A stretch of 64,000 nt of DNA from Pigmentiphaga sp. NML030171 (lineage in GTDB: Bacteria > Pseudomonadota > Gammaproteobacteria > Burkholderiales > Burkholderiaceae_B): the NCBI RefSeq assembly GCF_002188635.1, contig NZ_NINX01000043.1:1-64000 (forward strand), given 5' to 3'. A program made the position numbers and the translations under genes. The notes beneath the pieces are model-generated. The model saw only the letters and a program-made list of their open reading frames with translations, was not told the DNA's origin and did no database searches. Below, piece by piece: positions 56,575-64,000 of the stretch (position 1 is the first letter of the stretch; each line of letters begins with the position of its first letter).

Positions 56575-58029
56575 TTACAGTTTCACGCAGACGTTGCGCA
56601 GTTCGGTGTAGAACTCCAGCGAGTGCACCCCGCCCTCGCGGCCGATGCCCGACTGCTTGGCGCCGCCGAACGACGTGCGCAGGTCGCGCAGGAACCACGA
56701 GTTGACCCAGCAGATACCGACGTTCAAGGCCTTGCCCAGGCGATGGGCGGTCCCCACGTTCTGCGTCCACACCGTGGCGGCCAGGCCGTACGGCGTGTCG
56801 TTGGCCATCTTGATGACTTCTTCCTCGGTGTCGAAGGGCGTGATGTGGCAGCAGGGTCCGAAGATCTCCTCGCGGATCACGGCGGCCGTCTCGGGCAGGC
56901 CGGTCCAGATCGTGGGCTGCACCCAGGCGCCCTCGGACATCTTGCCGGGCATGTCGGGCACGCCGCCGCCGGTGACGATGGTGGCGCCTTCCTCGCGGGC
57001 CTTGGCGTAATAGCTCAGGACCTTCTCGCGATGCACCTGCGAGACCAGCGGACCGAAATTGGTGGCGTGGTCGTGCGGATCGCCCAGCTTGAACGACTCG
57101 GCCTTGGCCTTGAGCGCGGCAACGAACTTCTCGAAGATGGGGCGCTGCACGTAGACGCGCTCGGTACCCAGGCACACCTGGCCGCTGTTCTCGAACGCGG
57201 AACGGGCGATGCCGGCGACAGCCTTGTCGAAATCGGCGTCGGCGAACACGATGCCGGGGTTCTTGCCGCCCAGTTCGAACGACACCGGGCGCACGCCCTT
57301 GGCGGCGGCCTTCATGATGGCTTCGCCGGTACGGGTCTCGCCGGTGAAGGTAATGCCGTCCACGTCGGGATGCTGGGTCAGGAATTCGCCGGCGGAGTCC
57401 GGGCCGAAACCGTGGACGACGTTGTAGACGCCGGGCGGCACGCCGACCTCGTTCATCACCTCGCCCAGCAGCGTGGCGGTAGCCGGGGTTTCCTCGGACG
57501 GCTTGACCACGACGGTGTTGCCGCAGGCCAGGGCCGGGCCGACCTTCCAGGTCATCAGGAGCAGCGGCAGGTTCCACGGGCAGACCACGCCGATGACGCC
57601 GCGCGGCACGCGTACCGCGTAGTTCAGCGCGAAGCCGTTGTCAGGAGTCTCCATGTCGAAGCTTTCGCCCGGCACATTGCGGATCAGGTCGGCGAAGACC
57701 TTGAAGTTGGCGGCGCCGCGAGGGATGTCGACATGGCTGGCGAGCACGTGGGGCTTGCCGGTATCGGCCATCTCGGCCGCCAGGAAATCGTCGAACCGGC
57801 GGTTGATGCCGTCGGCGATGGCGTGCAGCATTTCCACCCGCTGCTGCACTTTCATGGTCGCCCACGGGCCCGACAGGGCGGCGCGCGCGGCCTTGACGGC
57901 GGCATCGACTTCGGCACGGCCGGCCTCGTGCACGGGACCGATCAGGCTGTTGTCGACGGGGTTGCGGTTCTCGAAGGTCTTGCCGGTGGCGACCCACTGG
58001 CCGTTGATGAAATTCTTGAATTCGTTCAT
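56575..58029 (-). CDS. 2-hydroxymuconate semialdehyde dehydrogenase (HMSD), copy 2
   Basis: A 484-residue aldehyde dehydrogenase of the same group as the copy at 20171. Features are CPWNLPLLLMTWKVGPAL, KPSEETPATATLLG, FTGETRTGEAIMKA, catalytic Glu in ELGGKNPG, and catalytic Cys in SGQVCLGTERVYVQRP. The start at 58029 (MNEFKNFINGQW) fits the family; the frame is open further upstream but runs into the class II aldolase-like gene. Together with 4-OT and the extradiol enzyme it marks an oxalocrotonate branch. The paralogues may act on different semialdehydes. Confidence 0.92.
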   Translation of the reverse strand: MNEFKNFINGQWVATGKTFENRNPVDNSLIGPVHEAGRAEVDAAVKAARAALSGPWATMKVQQRVEMLHAIADGINRRFDDFLAAEMADTGKPHVLASHVDIPRGAANFKVFADLIRNVPGESFDMETPDNGFALNYAVRVPRGVIGVVCPWNLPLLLMTWKVGPALACGNTVVVKPSEETPATATLLGEVMNEVGVPPGVYNVVHGFGPDSAGEFLTQHPDVDGITFTGETRTGEAIMKAAAKGVRPVSFELGGKNPGIVFADADFDKAVAGIARSAFENSGQVCLGTERVYVQRPIFEKFVAALKAKAESFKLGDPHDHATNFGPLVSQVHREKVLSYYAKAREEGATIVTGGGVPDMPGKMSEGAWVQPTIWTGLPETAAVIREEIFGPCCHITPFDTEEEVIKMANDTPYGLAATVWTQNVGTAHRLGKALNVGICWVNSWFLRDLRTSFGGAKQSGIGREGGVHSLEFYTELRNVCVKL

Positions 58030-58039
58030 GGCTGTATTC

Positions 58040-58741
58040 TCAGATGACGTTTGCAAATTCGGGATCGCCGTCGCACAGGTATTCCCACATGCGTTCGAAG
58101 ATGCGGCCTGCGCCGGTGGCACGGCGGGCCGCCTCTTCCGGCGACAGCGTCGGGCCGTCGGCCAATCCGGCCGCGCGCAGTTGCAGCTCGATGCGCGCGG
58201 CGTCTTCCAGGTACCAGTTCAGCACCACCGCCTGCTCGATATTGGGCGCGGCTACCACCGCGCCGTTGCCGCGCATGACCACGGCCGCGGCGGTGCCCAG
58301 CTTCGCGGCCACGCCGGCGGCCTGCTCGTCGGTGCGGATCAGTTGCGGATCGTCCCAGAGCGGGACGGCCGGCGAGAAATACGAGCCCATGCCATGGCGC
58401 GGCGCCGGCGTCACGCGCGCGGACGACAGGGTCATCACGTCGCGCGGCATGCTGCGGATCACCGCCCCGACCTCGGGCCGCAAGCGATAGATGTGCTGGT
58501 GGATGCGGACTTCCCCCAGCACGCCTTCGGGCAGTTCGCCGCGAACCGGGACCACGGTGCCGTCCTCGTGCGGACCGATCATGCCCATGGGCTTGGCGGC
58601 GCACACCAGGAAACGGTCGGCATCCAGCCGCAGGCTGCAATGGCCGTAGGCATGGACCAGGTTGGCGCGCGCCAGGGCGCGGGCAGCCGCCCGCACCAGG
58701 CTCTGCTGCCGGGCGGTCGGTGCGTTGTCGTGCTGGCTCAA
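58040..58741 (-). CDS. Class II aldolase/adducin-family protein lacking the metal histidines
   Basis: A 233-residue protein. A TTG start at 58741 overlaps the preceding stop (TTGA) and has GGAG eight bases upstream; an ATG at 58777 is possible but would overlap the previous gene more. The fold is clear: ARANLVHAYGHCSLRL, GEVRIHQHIYRLRPEVGAV. Aligned to L-fuculose-phosphate aldolase, Glu77 is kept but the HxH pair is R96 and M98 (VIRSMPRD), and the third His is N159 (RGNGAV). Family members include sugar aldolases and dihydroxyphthalate decarboxylases. With its metal site altered, its chemistry is uncertain. Confidence 0.82.
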   Translation of the reverse strand: MSQHDNAPTARQQSLVRAAARALARANLVHAYGHCSLRLDADRFLVCAAKPMGMIGPHEDGTVVPVRGELPEGVLGEVRIHQHIYRLRPEVGAVIRSMPRDVMTLSSARVTPAPRHGMGSYFSPAVPLWDDPQLIRTDEQAAGVAAKLGTAAAVVMRGNGAVVAAPNIEQAVVLNWYLEDAARIELQLRAAGLADGPTLSPEEAARRATGAGRIFERMWEYLCDGDPEFANVI

Positions 58742-59601
58742 GTCTTGAACTCCGGAATATCGGGTTTGGATCCCCACATGCAGAACGACGACGGGATGGC
58801 AGGGAAAGTGCGGGGACGGTAGGTCTTCTCGTCCTCTTCCGTGATCAGGCGCACGCCCGTCGAGTATTCGTAGATCATGCCGTCCGGTCCCTCGAAATAC
58901 AGGAACATCGCGCCCGAGGTCGGATGGCGGCCCGGGCCGAAGCGGATGGGGATGCGCTTCTCCAGCAGGATGTAATAGGCCCGCATCACGTCGTCGATGC
59001 TCTCGACCTGATGGTTGATGTGCTGCACGCCGGGGTAGCTGGACGGGAACAGCGCGATCTTGTGATGCACTTCGTCGATGCGCAGCAGGGGCGCTTCGCC
59101 GATGCGGTCGCTGACCTTGGCGCTGAGCAGCTGGGTCCAGAAGGCTTCGTCGCGGCGGGGATTCAGGGTGCGCAGGCCGATGTGGCTGAATCCCGTGATG
59201 CCCGCGTCGCGCGACGGGAAATAGCGGCGGCCGCTATGGTGCGGCGCATGGACCAGGTCGACGCTGTTGCCCGACGGGTCCTTGAAGTTGATGAAGTCGC
59301 GCACGTGGCGCTTCTCGGCTTCCTCGACGCTGCCGCGGGTGGCCGCGTAGCCCGACTGCTCCAGCAGCACCATGGCCTGGTCGAGTTCTTCGGGCGTGTC
59401 GACCTCGAAGGCCGAGGTGTGGTCACGCGGATCACCTTCGAAATAGCAGAGCGTGTGATCGCGGCTGTCGGACTTCAGGTAGACCGCCTTGCCGACGCGG
59501 CGGGCCACTTCCAGACCCAGGACTTCGGTTGCATAGCGCACCGAACCTTCCAGGTCGGGCGTGCCCAGCCGCACGTAGCGGATGTCGTGTAGATGAATCA
59601 C
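58738..59601 (-). CDS. Extradiol ring-cleavage dioxygenase (VOC, catechol 2,3-dioxygenase type)
   Basis: A 287-residue two-domain VOC enzyme. The GTG at 59601 has GGAG six bases upstream. Iron ligands are H140 (GFSHIGL), H197 (INHQVES) and E245 (MIYEYSTG), positioned as in BphC/catechol 2,3-dioxygenases. The first domain lacks them. It opens the ring operon with the class II aldolase-like gene, HMSD and 4-OT behind it. The ring substrate, probably a catechol or 2-aminophenol-type compound, is unknown. Confidence 0.9.
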   Translation of the reverse strand: MIHLHDIRYVRLGTPDLEGSVRYATEVLGLEVARRVGKAVYLKSDSRDHTLCYFEGDPRDHTSAFEVDTPEELDQAMVLLEQSGYAATRGSVEEAEKRHVRDFINFKDPSGNSVDLVHAPHHSGRRYFPSRDAGITGFSHIGLRTLNPRRDEAFWTQLLSAKVSDRIGEAPLLRIDEVHHKIALFPSSYPGVQHINHQVESIDDVMRAYYILLEKRIPIRFGPGRHPTSGAMFLYFEGPDGMIYEYSTGVRLITEEDEKTYRPRTFPAIPSSFCMWGSKPDIPEFKT

Positions 59602-59665
59602 CGGTGTCTCCAGCTGGGGGCCGTGAAAGCCCCCTGCACTTTCGTAGGCGGACACGATACGCCAC

Positions 59666-59688
59666 AAAATATCGGTTGGAAATATTTT
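59666..59688. promoter_or_regulatory. AT-rich dyad in the ring operon / gntR intergenic region
   Basis: AAAATAT and ATATTTT are perfect 7-bp arms with a nine-base spacer, 65-87 bases upstream of the extradiol start. A second short dyad CTAGA-A-TCTAG is at 59741-59751, nearer the gntR start. Either could be the GntR operator. Confidence 0.5.
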
Positions 59689-59791
59689 TATCGAGATTTT
59701 ATGGATTTCCCTAATGCCCGGGGATTTCATCGAGAATCGACTAGAATCTAGCCATCGCTCATGAGAGGGGGCACCCAGCCGCCCGAGACGC

Positions 59792-60538
59792 ATGCCTGGA
59801 ATCCCATTGGAACTACCGCCCCTGGCCCACGCAGCCGCCCCCACCACGCTCGTGGGCACGGCCTATGCCGCCCTGCGGCGCGACATCATCGAAGGCAAGC
59901 TTGCGCCGGGCTCGCGCCTGCGCGTGGAACACCTGAAGGATTCCTATGGAGTCGGCGCCGGCACGCTGCGCGAGGCGCTGTCGCTGCTGGTGTCCGATGC
60001 GCTGGTGGTCTCCCACGGCCAGCGCGGCTTCCATGTCACGCCCATCTCCATGGAAGATTTCCTGGACATCACCCGCAATCGCATCCTGCTGGAGTGCGAA
60101 GCGCTGCGGCAGGCCATCCAGGCCGGCGACGACGTCTGGGAAAGCCGCATCATCGCCGCCTTCCACCGCCTGAGCCGGGCCGAGGAACGCCTTGCCACGA
60201 ATCCGGTCAACCGCTTCGACGAGTGGGAAGACCGCAACCGCGAGTTCCACCAGGCGCTGATCAGCGCCTGTACGTCACGCTGGATGCACCACTTCCTGGG
60301 CATCCTGTACCAGCAGGCGGAGCGCTACCGGCGGCTGGTCGTCACGCGCAAGCCCATTCCGCGCGACGTGCACGACGAGCACCGCAACATCCTGGAGGCC
60401 TCGCTGGCGCGGGACGGCGAACGCGCCGGCCAATTGCTGTCCGAGCACATCAGCACGACCTACGAGGCGGTCAAGCACCTGCCGGCGGACCTGTTCACGA
60501 ACGTCACGCCCATCGCCGACGGCGCGGCGGCGCCGTAG
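59792..60538 (+). CDS. GntR family regulator (FCD subfamily)
   Basis: A 248-residue regulator. The winged-helix N-terminus is AYAALRRDIIEGKLAPGSRLRVEHLKDSYGV in outline (core RDIIEGKLAPGSRL, and GTLREALSLLVSDALV), followed by the all-helical FCD effector domain with metal-binding style residues (DITRNRILLECEAL, HQALISACTSRWM, DEHRNILEASLARD). Divergent from the extradiol operon, which it probably represses until the aromatic substrate or a ring product is present. Confidence 0.93.
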   Translation: MPGIPLELPPLAHAAAPTTLVGTAYAALRRDIIEGKLAPGSRLRVEHLKDSYGVGAGTLREALSLLVSDALVVSHGQRGFHVTPISMEDFLDITRNRILLECEALRQAIQAGDDVWESRIIAAFHRLSRAEERLATNPVNRFDEWEDRNREFHQALISACTSRWMHHFLGILYQQAERYRRLVVTRKPIPRDVHDEHRNILEASLARDGERAGQLLSEHISTTYEAVKHLPADLFTNVTPIADGAAAP

Positions 60539-60595
60539 GGCTCCGCCCGGGGACTTTGCCCTCCCCCGTATTACGCCTGCCTATCAAACGGACAT

Positions 60596-60624
60596 AAAAA
60601 AGGCGGTGCCCAAAGACACCGCCC
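60596..60624 (-). terminator. Rho-independent terminator for the minus-strand Rieske operon
   Basis: Read on the minus strand: GGCGGTG-N8-CACCGCC (60602-60623) followed by six T (60601-60596). It lies between gntR and the repeat, 370 bases beyond the reductase stop, so the repeat would be transcribed before termination. Confidence 0.8.
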
Positions 60625-60644
60625 GACTCCCGCCCCCCTCGGCC

Positions 60645-60995
60645 CCAGGATGCGGTGGATCCGGCTCCGCCGGTCGGGGAAACCCACCCCCAAGCGGCCT
60701 TCGGCCGCGCCCCTCAAGGGGCGGCACTAGCGGACCGGCAGGAGAGCCCACCCCACGCGGCCTATGGCCGCGCCCCTCAAGGGGCGGCACTAGCGGACCG
60801 GCAAAGCCGGATCCGCGGCGCCCTGGATCTAGTACCGGTTTTTTGGTACGCCACACCGTTACTACCGCTGGCAGCCAGCGAAGCACGGCTGCCACAACCC
60901 AAGAAACGGGTACTAGACCCAGGATGCGGTGGATCCGGCTCCGCCGGTCCACCCGCATCGCCCCCTGGGGGGCGCGCGTCAGCGCGTAGGGGGGG
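60645..60995. repeat. Composite of the intergenic GC-rich repeat (copy 7), abutting the reductase stop
   Basis: A forward fragment (60648-60675), two tandem reverse units (about 60680-60830, sharing GGGGCGGCACTAGCGGACCGG), a core (about 60831-60916) and one full forward unit ending at 60995. The core shares CCAGCGAAGCAC and ACAACCCAAGAAAC with the core at about 1360-1408, and its outer bases TCTAGTACC and GGTACTAGA are inverted. The C-rich end follows the reductase stop with no gap. The area from 60625 to 60995 holds no gene. Confidence 0.85.
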
Positions 60996-61952
60996 TCAAA
61001 TATCCAACACCAGCTTGGCGCCCTTGCAGCCCGACACGCAGACCATCATGGTCTTGTTCGACTCGCGCTCGCGCTCGGTCAGCACCGAGTCGCGATGCTC
61101 GGGCGTGCCTTCCAGCACGGCGGTCTCGCACGCGCCGCACACGCCTTCGCGGCAGCTGTAGTCGGCGTCGACGCCGGCTTCCAGCAGCGCATCGAGCAGC
61201 GACATCCCGGCCGGCACGTCGATGGTCTTGCCCGACTTGGCCAGCTCGACCTGGTAGCTGCCTTCCTGCGAGGCCGTGACTTCGCCGGCGGCAGCGAAGC
61301 GTTCGATGTGCACGTTCTGGTAGCCCAGTTCCTTGCAGGTGGCCTCGAAGGCGTCCAGCATGGGCGTGGGGCCACAGCAGTAGAAATGGGTGTCCGCCGG
61401 CTGCGAGCCCAGCAGCTCGCGCAGGTTGGGCGGGCCGCCGGCCTGGTCGTCGAAGCGCGTCGTGACCTTGCCGCCCGAGGCCACCAGCTCGTCGACGAAC
61501 GCCGCCTCGCTCTTGGTGCGCGCGCAATAGACCAGTTCCACCGGCTTGCCAATGGCGCGCAGGCGGTTGTACATGCAGAAGATGGGCGTCACGCCGATGC
61601 CGCCGGCCAGCAGCACCGACTTGGCCGCCGACTCGTCCAGCTCGAAGTTGTTGCGCGGCGGCGCGATCTTGATGGTCGAGCCCACGCGCAGCTGCTCGTG
61701 CACGAAGCGCGAACCGCCGCGGCTGTTACGGTCGTTCAGCACGCCCACCACGTAGCGATGCCGCTCTTCGGGCGAGTTGAACAGCGAATAGCTGCGCACC
61801 AGGCCGTTGGGCAGATGCAGGTCGATGTGGGAGCCCGCGGCGAAGGCAGGCAGTTCTTCGCCCGTGGGCGAGCGGAACTCGACACTGATGATGCCCTGCG
61901 CTTCAAGGCGGATGGCGTGAACCAGTACCGTAAGGAGTGAGCTGCTGTTCAT
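60996..61952 (-). CDS. Rieske oxygenase reductase (FMN/NADH plus plant-type 2Fe-2S)
   Basis: A 318-residue phthalate-dioxygenase-reductase-type protein. It has a flavin domain (RSYSLFNSPEE), an NAD domain (LLAGGIGVTPIFCMYNRL, FYCCGPTPML) and a C-terminal ferredoxin with CREGVCGAC and a fourth Cys in MVCVSGC. It passes electrons from NADH to the Rieske oxygenase encoded upstream. The start at 61952 has no clear ribosome-binding site, but the domain edge matches. Ends at the repeat. Confidence 0.93.
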   Translation of the reverse strand: MNSSSLLTVLVHAIRLEAQGIISVEFRSPTGEELPAFAAGSHIDLHLPNGLVRSYSLFNSPEERHRYVVGVLNDRNSRGGSRFVHEQLRVGSTIKIAPPRNNFELDESAAKSVLLAGGIGVTPIFCMYNRLRAIGKPVELVYCARTKSEAAFVDELVASGGKVTTRFDDQAGGPPNLRELLGSQPADTHFYCCGPTPMLDAFEATCKELGYQNVHIERFAAAGEVTASQEGSYQVELAKSGKTIDVPAGMSLLDALLEAGVDADYSCREGVCGACETAVLEGTPEHRDSVLTERERESNKTMMVCVSGCKGAKLVLDI

Positions 61953-61972
61953 GAAAAGGTCGGAAAAAACGG

Positions 61973-62392
61973 TTATGCGTCGGCACGCAGGGCGATGTCG
62001 AGCCGCGCAAACGCATCGATCTCCACGGTCAGACCGGGAAAAACGAGGCCACGCACCTCGACCAACGTGGAACACGGATAAGGCGCCCGGAAGAACTCCT
62101 TGCGGGCCCTTCCGACTTCATCCTTGTCCTGGATGTTCGTCACGTAAATCACCAGTTTATAAATATTTTGCACCCCTCCGCCAGCGGCCTCGACCAAAGC
62201 GCGGATTTTGCCTAGCACAATCAGGGTTTGTTCGTAGGTGCCCAGCGGTGCGGCGGCCGTGGATTCAGGGTTGGCCGTCATGCCCGACATCGAGATTTCA
62301 TTGCCCAGGACCAGGCAATTGGACCAGGTGGCCGTCTCGCGCTCGGGCACCGACGGCGCGATGACGCGGCGCGCCGCCGCGCCGCCGCTCAT
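61973..62392 (-). CDS. RidA/YjgF family protein without the catalytic arginine
   Basis: A 139-residue protein of the Rid fold. Members near ring-cleavage genes include 2-aminomuconate deaminases, and others hydrolyse reactive enamines. The usual Arg in PxRSxVEV is a Ser here (YPCSTLVEV), so classic imine hydrolysis is doubtful. Other fold features, such as GEISMSGMTAN and KLVIYVTNIQD, are present. It sits between the Rieske oxygenase and its reductase. Confidence 0.87.
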   Translation of the reverse strand: MSGGAAARRVIAPSVPERETATWSNCLVLGNEISMSGMTANPESTAAAPLGTYEQTLIVLGKIRALVEAAGGGVQNIYKLVIYVTNIQDKDEVGRARKEFFRAPYPCSTLVEVRGLVFPGLTVEIDAFARLDIALRADA

Positions 62393-62450
62393 CGCCGCCT
62401 CCAGGCGCCGCGGATTCCCCGGACGGGGAATCCATGCCCGGCACGGCGGC

Positions 62451-63470
62451 TCACGCCGTCTTTCCTTTCAGTTGCTCGAACTGCTCGGTCGCCAGGTTGC
62501 GCAGGTGGCGGCGCAGGCGGACCAGCCCGATGTCGTGCTGGTACAGGTTCTCGCGCTGGTTGGCGTCCGGTTCCATGACTTCCAGCACTTCGCGGTCCTG
62601 CTCCAGCACCGCCCAGTGGCGCGCTTCCAGCCGGTTGCGGTACAGGAACTGCCACGCATGGCGCTGCCAGCCCGAGACCTTGCGGCAGCGCCAGTGGAAC
62701 ACGGCGGCCAGGTTCTCGGAAATGGGCGTGTAGGTGCCGACGATGGCGAAGCTGCCGCCGGGGCCGCCGGTGGCGGGATACGGGATCTCGAGCCGCAGCC
62801 AGTGCAGGCCGGTATTGGCCCACTCGGTCCAGTCGAAGTTCACGCCGCGCTGGCCCTTCTTCTCGAACACGAAGCCGTGCTCGGTGTCGCGCACGCCGAA
62901 CTCCGCCACCGAGGAACCTTCGGCCATCGAGTGCGACTGCTTGTGCAGGTAGGTCCCGTGCATCGGGTCCATGACGTTGTCGATGACGTAGCGATAGTCG
63001 CCGCGCCACTCGGTGTAGCACAGGAAAGAGGCGAACTCGTCCGAGACCAGTTCTTCCGGCAGCGTGAAATCGGGAGCCTCGTCCACGTTGTTGGCCGAGT
63101 TGTACAGGAACACCGCGCCGTTGCGCTCGACCACGTGGAAGGAACGCGCGGCGCGCTTGCCTTCCAGGCTGCAGCCGGGGCTGCCCGGCACGTTGGTCAC
63201 CACGCCGTCGGCGCGCACCTGCACGCCGTGGTAGCCGCAGGCGATGCGGTCGCCCAGCAGGATGCCGCGCGACAGCGGCGCGCCACGGTGCGGGCAGTGG
63301 TCTTCCAGCGCGTACAGCTTGCCGGCTTCGTCGCGCCAGAACACCAGCTTCATGCCCAGGCGGCGCAGCGACACGGGCTTGTCGGTAATGAAATTGGACG
63401 GACAGATCGCGTACCAGGTGTCTTTCAGGCCGTTCGCGAGCAGGGTGTCGGGGCTATCGATCTTGATCAT
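62451..63470 (-). CDS. Rieske non-heme iron oxygenase, terminal oxygenase alpha subunit
   Basis: A 339-residue aromatic-ring dioxygenase/demethylase-type subunit. Rieske ligands: C59, H61, C78, H81 (CPHRG and CGYHG). Mononuclear iron motif: DNVMDPMHGTYLH. The size and single-subunit form match class IA enzymes (phthalate dioxygenase, vanillate demethylase, carnitine oxygenase), which use a reductase of the type encoded at 60996. The start at 63470 matches the family N-terminus. Substrate unknown; ring hydroxylation preceding the extradiol enzyme is suggested. Confidence 0.94.
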   Translation of the reverse strand: MIKIDSPDTLLANGLKDTWYAICPSNFITDKPVSLRRLGMKLVFWRDEAGKLYALEDHCPHRGAPLSRGILLGDRIACGYHGVQVRADGVVTNVPGSPGCSLEGKRAARSFHVVERNGAVFLYNSANNVDEAPDFTLPEELVSDEFASFLCYTEWRGDYRYVIDNVMDPMHGTYLHKQSHSMAEGSSVAEFGVRDTEHGFVFEKKGQRGVNFDWTEWANTGLHWLRLEIPYPATGGPGGSFAIVGTYTPISENLAAVFHWRCRKVSGWQRHAWQFLYRNRLEARHWAVLEQDREVLEVMEPDANQRENLYQHDIGLVRLRRHLRNLATEQFEQLKGKTA

Positions 63471-63480
63471 GGCGGACTCC

Positions 63481-63711
63481 TCAGGCGGTCTCGGCCAGGC
63501 GGGCCAGTTCGGATTGCAGCAGTTCCTCGGTCCAGGGCACGCCGTTGGGGGCCGGGGGGCCGGCATGGTTCAGGTAGTCGACGATGGGAGCCAGTTCATG
63601 CTTGCCCGCCGCGAACGCGCGCTCGAGCGAATCGCCCAGCAGGCTTTCCCATTCCGTGGGAGTACGGCGCCGCGCCTGATGCGGTTCCAGATAACGGTCT
63701 TCTTGCATCAT
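63481..63711 (-). CDS. Small protein accompanying the Rieske oxygenase, 76 residues
   Basis: A small acidic-basic protein MMQEDRYLEPHQARRRTPTE ending ELLQSELARLAETA. I associate this type with the "recombinase-like helix-turn-helix" proteins annotated beside Rieske genes, but cannot confirm it. GGAGG precedes the two adjacent start codons ATGATG; either may be used. It begins at the stop of the previous gene and ends ten bases before the oxygenase ATG, so it is part of that operon. Confidence 0.75.
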   Translation of the reverse strand: MMQEDRYLEPHQARRRTPTEWESLLGDSLERAFAAGKHELAPIVDYLNHAGPPAPNGVPWTEELLQSELARLAETA

Positions 63712-64000
63712 TTACCTCCGTTGCGTACGCGTTCGCGGATGCGTTCGCGAACGGGAACAAAGTCATAAGTGGGATAGCACTCGGTGCGGAACACGCCCCA
63801 GGCCGAGCGCTCGAGCTCGACATTGACCGTGGCCAGCAGATGCGGCGGCACCTCGAGCGTCACGATCTGCCCCAGCCCCATCGCCACGGTCCAGGACACG
63901 ATCTTCACGCCCTCGGGCGGGAACCGTTCCCACCAGTCGGCTTCTTTCAGCTTGGTCTGGACCGCGTCCAGATTGTTCGACTGATCGTGCTTGAGCAGCA
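63708..64000 (-). CDS. Hypothetical protein, 5' end outside window
   Basis: C-terminal part of at least 97 residues, running off the right edge without a stop upstream. It includes DWWERFPPEGVKIVSWTVAM, then LEVPPHLLATVNVELERSAW, then RTECYPTYDFVPVRERIRER. It has a compact beta-alpha pattern like small ferredoxin-fold proteins, but no family was recognised. Its stop overlaps the ATGATG start of the next gene. It appears to be an accessory gene of the Rieske operon. Confidence 0.7.
   Translation of the reverse strand, partial: LLKHDQSNNLDAVQTKLKEADWWERFPPEGVKIVSWTVAMGLGQIVTLEVPPHLLATVNVELERSAWGVFRTECYPTYDFVPVRERIRERVRNGGK

Noticed and set aside
58030-58122. A 31-residue extension of HMSD copy 2
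   Set aside because: It overlaps the class II aldolase-like gene and lacks dehydrogenase features; the ATG at 58029 fits the family.
60625-60995. A CRISPR-like array
   Set aside because: The repeats are long, GC-rich, in opposite orientations and without equal spacers; no cas genes are present.

Overview
This GC-rich 64-kb window is bacterial chromosome, most likely from the Alcaligenaceae (Bordetella/Achromobacter group). The clues are the order dnaX - 4.5S RNA - trxA - rho - rpmE, three orphan Bug/TctC-type solute receptors, many small aromatic-catabolism operons each with its own regulator, and a GC-rich intergenic repeat that I associate with this family. No tRNA, rRNA, CRISPR array, prophage or transposase gene was seen.

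Layout. 1-12.4 kb is mainly housekeeping: dnaX (3' part missing), ffs, trxA, rho, type-B L31, an ArnT-like GT-C membrane protein coupled to a MATE transporter, orn, an M48 protease-phhB-rsgA operon, and a catalytically dead EAL protein. 12.4-17.6 kb holds a ferritin-like protein, a His-rich TonB-dependent receptor (probably zinc), a 56-residue membrane peptide, and a sulfur module (YeeE/YedE permease plus periplasmic rhodanese) behind an AT-rich dyad. 17.8-33.4 kb is catabolic region A: 4-oxalocrotonate decarboxylase, 2-oxopent-4-enoate hydratase, MarR, 2-hydroxymuconate semialdehyde dehydrogenase (HMSD), two LysR regulators, a Bug receptor, an FAD/Fe-S oxidoreductase pair, a sulfatase, 3-hydroxyanthranilate dioxygenase fused by overlap to a metallo-beta-lactamase-fold hydrolase, and two orphan branched-chain-type receptors. 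33.4-44.3 kb has LPS core genes (glycosyltransferases, waaL, msbA) and dnaE. 44.3-51.2 kb is accessory: two Bug receptors, hydrolases, tautomerase-like protein, LysR, MarR, an M20 amidohydrolase and an SDR. 51.4-64 kb is catabolic region B: a complete LIV-type ABC transporter, 4-oxalocrotonate tautomerase, a second HMSD, a class II aldolase-family protein, an extradiol dioxygenase, GntR, and a Rieske oxygenase with its reductase, a RidA protein and two small companions.

How the genes fit together. Region B looks like uptake, ring hydroxylation (Rieske plus reductase), extradiol cleavage, semialdehyde oxidation (HMSD) and tautomerisation. The decarboxylase and hydratase that would complete a meta-cleavage route are about 38 kb away in region A, with the other HMSD. 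The substrates cannot be read from the sequence.

Most interesting signals. (1) A structured intergenic repeat whose C-rich end lies 0-3 bp after the stop codon of five genes, three of them in the LIV transport operon. (2) A 233-bp palindrome between rho and rpmE. (3) Two pairs of near-identical operator motifs that define small regulons (LysR and MarR). (4) Several enzymes that kept their fold but lost key residues: EAL, class II aldolase, RidA, LivF Walker A, and the first Fe-S motif of the GlcF-like protein.
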